The notes beneath the pieces are model-generated. The model was not told the DNA's origin, did no database searches, and worked only from the letters and a program-made list of their open reading frames with translations. A stretch of 17,158 nucleotides of DNA, from assembly GCF_937997535.1 (NCBI RefSeq), contig NZ_CALKTT010000052.1, forward strand, positions 1 through 17,158. Direction: 5' to 3'. The position numbers were made by a program, and so were the translations under genes. This stretch comes from an uncultured Campylobacter sp. Its GTDB lineage: Bacteria; Campylobacterota; Campylobacteria; Campylobacterales; Campylobacteraceae. Position 1 is the stretch's first letter. Each line of letters begins with the position of its first letter. Shown in pieces: positions 14,526 through 17,158 of the stretch.

Positions 14526-15431
14526 ATGAATTTGCATCGCATGGAGCTAGTATTAAAAGTAGCAGAATTCCGTAGCTTTACTAAGGCTGCCGAGGCACTT
14601 AAAATCCCGCAGCCGTCGCTATCACAGAGCATTTTATCACTGGAACGTGAGCTTGGAGCACAGCTTTTTAACCGCACGAGTAATCCCATTTCGCTTACGC
14701 ACGCGGGAAAAATTTATGCTAGTAAAGCCAAAGTCATTTTTGATGCCATAAACGACCTAAAAAACGATATCTCTGAAATAAGCGGCGTAAAAAATGATAA
14801 AATTCGCATCGGTTTTTCGCAAAACGGCTATAATCTACTGCCGTCGCTACTGCCGATGTTTTGCAAGAAATTTAAGGATTCGGATCTACAAATCACGCAG
14901 TTTTCTTCTGCGCTTAGCATTCGCGAAATGCTACTTCAAGGTGATCTTGATGTCGGTATGCTAATACTGCCCATCGATATGAGCGGGCTTGACGGGGTTA
15001 AAATTCTAACGCAAAAAACCTATGTCGCTCTAAGCTTCACCCATCCGCTCTCGCTTGAGTTTAAAAACGAATCTGTTCCTAAAATTGACATTTCGCGCTT
15101 AAAAGAGGAAAGATTCATCCTGCCTAATCAAAGCCTAAGAAGCGCCGAGCAGATAGATGCATTTTTTGCTGCTGCGGGATTTGCGCCGAAAGTGCTGTGT
15201 CGCACGGAGACTTTCGACATCGCCAATGCTATCGTCGCAAGCGGCGCTGGAGCGTGTTTTAGCATACCGCAGATGATAAAAGAGAATAAGGCGAGCAGGA
15301 TAAAGCTCTTTGATGTAGGCGCGCGTGAGCTCGATAATACGCTGATAATCGCCTACAAAAAAGGCAAACGTCTAAACCATCTAGCGCAGGCATTTATCAA
15401 AACTGCACGTAAAATTTCTAATGAAATTTAA
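14526..15431 (+). CDS. LysR-type transcriptional regulator
   Basis: A DNA-binding regulator of 301 residues, typical for the family. The N-terminal winged helix-turn-helix (about 1-60) shows the family pattern: FRSFTKAAEALKIPQPSLSQ, then LERELGAQLFNRT and LTHAGK. A linker helix (about 62-90) precedes a periplasmic-binding-protein-like effector domain (about 92-295), with IRIGF at its start. The ATG has GGAGAGG 5 nt upstream. It is transcribed away from mfrA with shared control DNA, the classic arrangement of a LysR regulator and its target, so regulation of mfrABE is plausible. I cannot name the effector or assign it to a known subfamily. Confidence 0.93.
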   Translation: MNLHRMELVLKVAEFRSFTKAAEALKIPQPSLSQSILSLERELGAQLFNRTSNPISLTHAGKIYASKAKVIFDAINDLKNDISEISGVKNDKIRIGFSQNGYNLLPSLLPMFCKKFKDSDLQITQFSSALSIREMLLQGDLDVGMLILPIDMSGLDGVKILTQKTYVALSFTHPLSLEFKNESVPKIDISRLKEERFILPNQSLRSAEQIDAFFAAAGFAPKVLCRTETFDIANAIVASGAGACFSIPQMIKENKASRIKLFDVGARELDNTLIIAYKKGKRLNHLAQAFIKTARKISNEI

Positions 15432-15636
15432 AATTCATATCTCGCAACGATAAATGAGAGATTGAGATTTTGTAGCACTTTGCCTCTTTGTTAGCTTTTG
15501 CATAAAAAATTTTTGGAGCAGATTTTGCTCAAGTTTAGGTAAAATTTCAAACTAAGCTTAAATTAGAATTTTGCCAATAGAATCTTTTATTGCTAAAATT
15601 TCACTCACAATCTACGACGAAATTTAGTGCGAAATT
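15432..15636. other. Spacer between convergent lysR and eptA genes
   Basis: A 205 bp AT-rich spacer. Apart from a weak inverted repeat (listed separately) and a 5 bp hairpin GAGCA/TGCTC near 15516-15530, I see nothing in it. Confidence 0.7.
15567..15600. terminator. Weak inverted repeat, possible shared terminator
   Basis: Arms 15567-15579 and 15588-15600 match at 11 of 13 positions around an 8 nt loop, between two convergent genes where a shared terminator is expected. The stem is AT-rich and no clean T-run follows on either strand, so support is weak. Confidence 0.25.
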
Positions 15637-17158
15637 CTAATTTTTCACTCCATTTAAAATATCCAAATCCTTGTTATACACCTTGGTATCTACTTCAAAA
15701 ATTCCAAGCAGCGTGTGAAAAAGATTATCGTGCGAAAAAGCGTCGTCCTTATGCGATTTAAGTACGCTTAGATCGTATCTTTCGCGCATTTTTCCCTCAC
15801 CTAGCCAAACGATAGCGCCGATATGCTTTTGCGCCTCGGGAGCGAAAAGATAGGGCATACCGTGCAGATAAACGCCGCCCTCGCCGAGGCTCTCGCCGTG
15901 ATCGCTCATATAGATCATCGCCGTTTCGTGCGTCTTAGAATACGGCTTTAAAAAATTTATAACTTTGCTTAAAAAATAATCCGTGTATAAAATCGCGTTA
16001 TCGTAGGCATTTGAAATTTCTTGCTGCGAGCAGTTTTCAAGCTCGTTATCGCGGCAAACGGGGCTAAATTTTTCAAATTCTTTCTTATAGCGCTTAAAAT
16101 ACGCAGGCCCGTGATTGCCCATCTGATGCAGCACGATTAATACATCTTTGCCCGCGTTTTCGGCGACGAATTTATCAAGCCCCACGAGCATCCCCTCATC
16201 CCTGCACTCTACGTCGCAGATCGGATTATTTTGCGGAATTTTAAAATCCTGATATTTTACGCGCAGCGCCACACCTTTGGAATCGGAATTGTTATCACGC
16301 CACAAAATCGCCATGTCATCAGCGCGGCTTAGTATGTCTAATACGTTTTGCTCCTCTGCAGCCTTTTCGACGCTAAATTCATCGCGATTTAGCAGCGAAA
16401 ACATGCACGGCACGCTTTGTGCCGTCGAAGTGCCGCAAGAATGGGTATTGCTTAGGCTTACGACACCCTGCTCTTTGGCTAGTAGCGGATTAGTATCTCG
16501 CTCGTAGCCGTTTAGCGAAAATCTATCCGCTCTCGCCGCTTCGCCCACGACTACGACGACGAGCTTTTTTGAGCTTGTAGAATTTTCATCGATATGCGCG
16601 TCCGTAGCGATTTGCATCAGAGGCTGTGAGCCCTGCTTTTTAGATTTTGCGGCAAATTTAACGCCGCTGTAGATCCAATATCCGGGATTTGCGTAGCTGC
16701 GTAAAATTTTATGCTCTCTGAAAAACGACGCGTAGTATTTGCTAAATCCAAAAAGCAGCGCCGCGATGATTATTATGCAAATGCCCGCCGCTTTGAGCTT
16801 AGCTAAAATTTCAAATTTAAGCGGACGGTAGCTAACGCGCGAGCGAGCAATCAGCACGCAGGGCAAGACGCCCAGCACCAGCACGTAAATCGCTAGTCTC
16901 GGGCTAAAAAGATCCGCTGATTCGGCAAAGTTCGTCTGGGCTGCATTGCGGATCATCTCCGAATCGATTACGACGTTATAGCTATCCATAAAATACGCTG
17001 TAAACGACGAGATAAAAAAGCAGATCATCAAAATCGGCTTGGTCATATAACGCGAGCTAAAAATTGTAAAAAATAGCGTCAAAAAAGCGATCAAAGCCGC
17101 CATGTCGCAGACAAGATAGATAAAATTTAGTCCCGAGATTCCGTAGGCGTTTATGATA
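15637..17158 (-). CDS. eptA: Phosphoethanolamine transferase, EptA/EptC family; 5' end outside the window
   Basis: An inner-membrane enzyme that transfers phosphoethanolamine from phosphatidylethanolamine to lipid A; the C. jejuni homologue EptC also modifies FlgG and N-glycans. The frame stays open past the internal ATG at 17103 to the window edge (reading AYGISGLNFIYLVCD before it), and family members have more N-terminal membrane sequence, so the true start lies beyond 17158. At least three hydrophobic spans precede a periplasmic sulfatase-fold domain. That domain has VVGEAARADRFSLNGY, the nucleophile region SCGTSTAQSVPC (its Thr would carry the intermediate), and DHGESLGEGGVYLHG with metal-binding Asp-His and His. 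It is convergent with lysR and functionally unrelated to the redox operons. Whether eptA or eptC is the better symbol cannot be decided here. Confidence 0.93.
   Translation of the reverse strand, partial: IINAYGISGLNFIYLVCDMAALIAFLTLFFTIFSSRYMTKPILMICFFISSFTAYFMDSYNVVIDSEMIRNAAQTNFAESADLFSPRLAIYVLVLGVLPCVLIARSRVSYRPLKFEILAKLKAAGICIIIIAALLFGFSKYYASFFREHKILRSYANPGYWIYSGVKFAAKSKKQGSQPLMQIATDAHIDENSTSSKKLVVVVVGEAARADRFSLNGYERDTNPLLAKEQGVVSLSNTHSCGTSTAQSVPCMFSLLNRDEFSVEKAAEEQNVLDILSRADDMAILWRDNNSDSKGVALRVKYQDFKIPQNNPICDVECRDEGMLVGLDKFVAENAGKDVLIVLHQMGNHGPAYFKRYKKEFEKFSPVCRDNELENCSQQEISNAYDNAILYTDYFLSKVINFLKPYSKTHETAMIYMSDHGESLGEGGVYLHGMPYLFAPEAQKHIGAIVWLGEGKMRERYDLSVLKSHKDDAFSHDNLFHTLLGIFEVDTKVYNKDLDILNGVKN

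Overview
The window looks like the chromosome of a Campylobacter-type epsilonproteobacterium. The evidence is the set of gene families: a periplasmic-facing HydABC uptake [NiFe]-hydrogenase with HydD/HydE, the Tat-exported fumarate reductase MfrABE, and an EptA/EptC-type phosphoethanolamine transferase. The DNA is also rich in AAATTT-type words. Base composition looks higher in GC than C. jejuni, which would suit an oral species such as C. gracilis, C. showae or C. rectus; that species guess is inference.

Layout, right to left on the minus strand. (1) 17158-15637: phosphoethanolamine transferase, with its 5' end beyond the window. (2) 14526-15431: a plus-strand LysR-type regulator, divergent from the next operon and sharing a 141 bp control region with it (14385-14525). 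(3) 14384-10665: mfrA-mfrB-mfrE, a tight operon for a periplasmic methylmenaquinol:fumarate reductase. (4) 10664-10277: a 388 bp AT-rich spacer with a long imperfect palindrome, a three-copy 17-18 bp tandem repeat and a probable hyd promoter. (5) 10276-1: hydA-hydB-hydC-hydD-hydE-(87-aa ORF)-hypF, genes overlapping or separated by 11 bp or less, so probably one transcript. hypF runs off the left edge.

How the genes fit together: HydABC would oxidise H2 at the outer face of the inner membrane and pass electrons through the di-heme cytochrome b HydC to menaquinone. HydD (endopeptidase), HypF (CN-ligand synthesis) and HydE (poorly understood) mature the enzyme. MfrABE would use low-potential methylmenaquinol to reduce fumarate outside the cytoplasm. 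Together they form an anaerobic H2-to-fumarate respiratory module. The adjacent LysR protein is a candidate regulator of mfr.

The most unusual feature is confined to the maturation proteins. HypF is interrupted by four long Asn/Gln/Ser/Ala-rich low-complexity insertions (about 600 residues in total), all at domain loops and all keeping the frame open. HydD carries a fifth, about 110 residues long, built of QNS/QNF-like units. At DNA level the HydD insertion has 15 RAATTY hexamers in 300 bp, against 6 in the 1.7 kb hydB gene. The structural subunits have no such insertions. MfrA has a lipobox-like cysteine in its Tat signal, and MfrB has an extra cluster cysteine.
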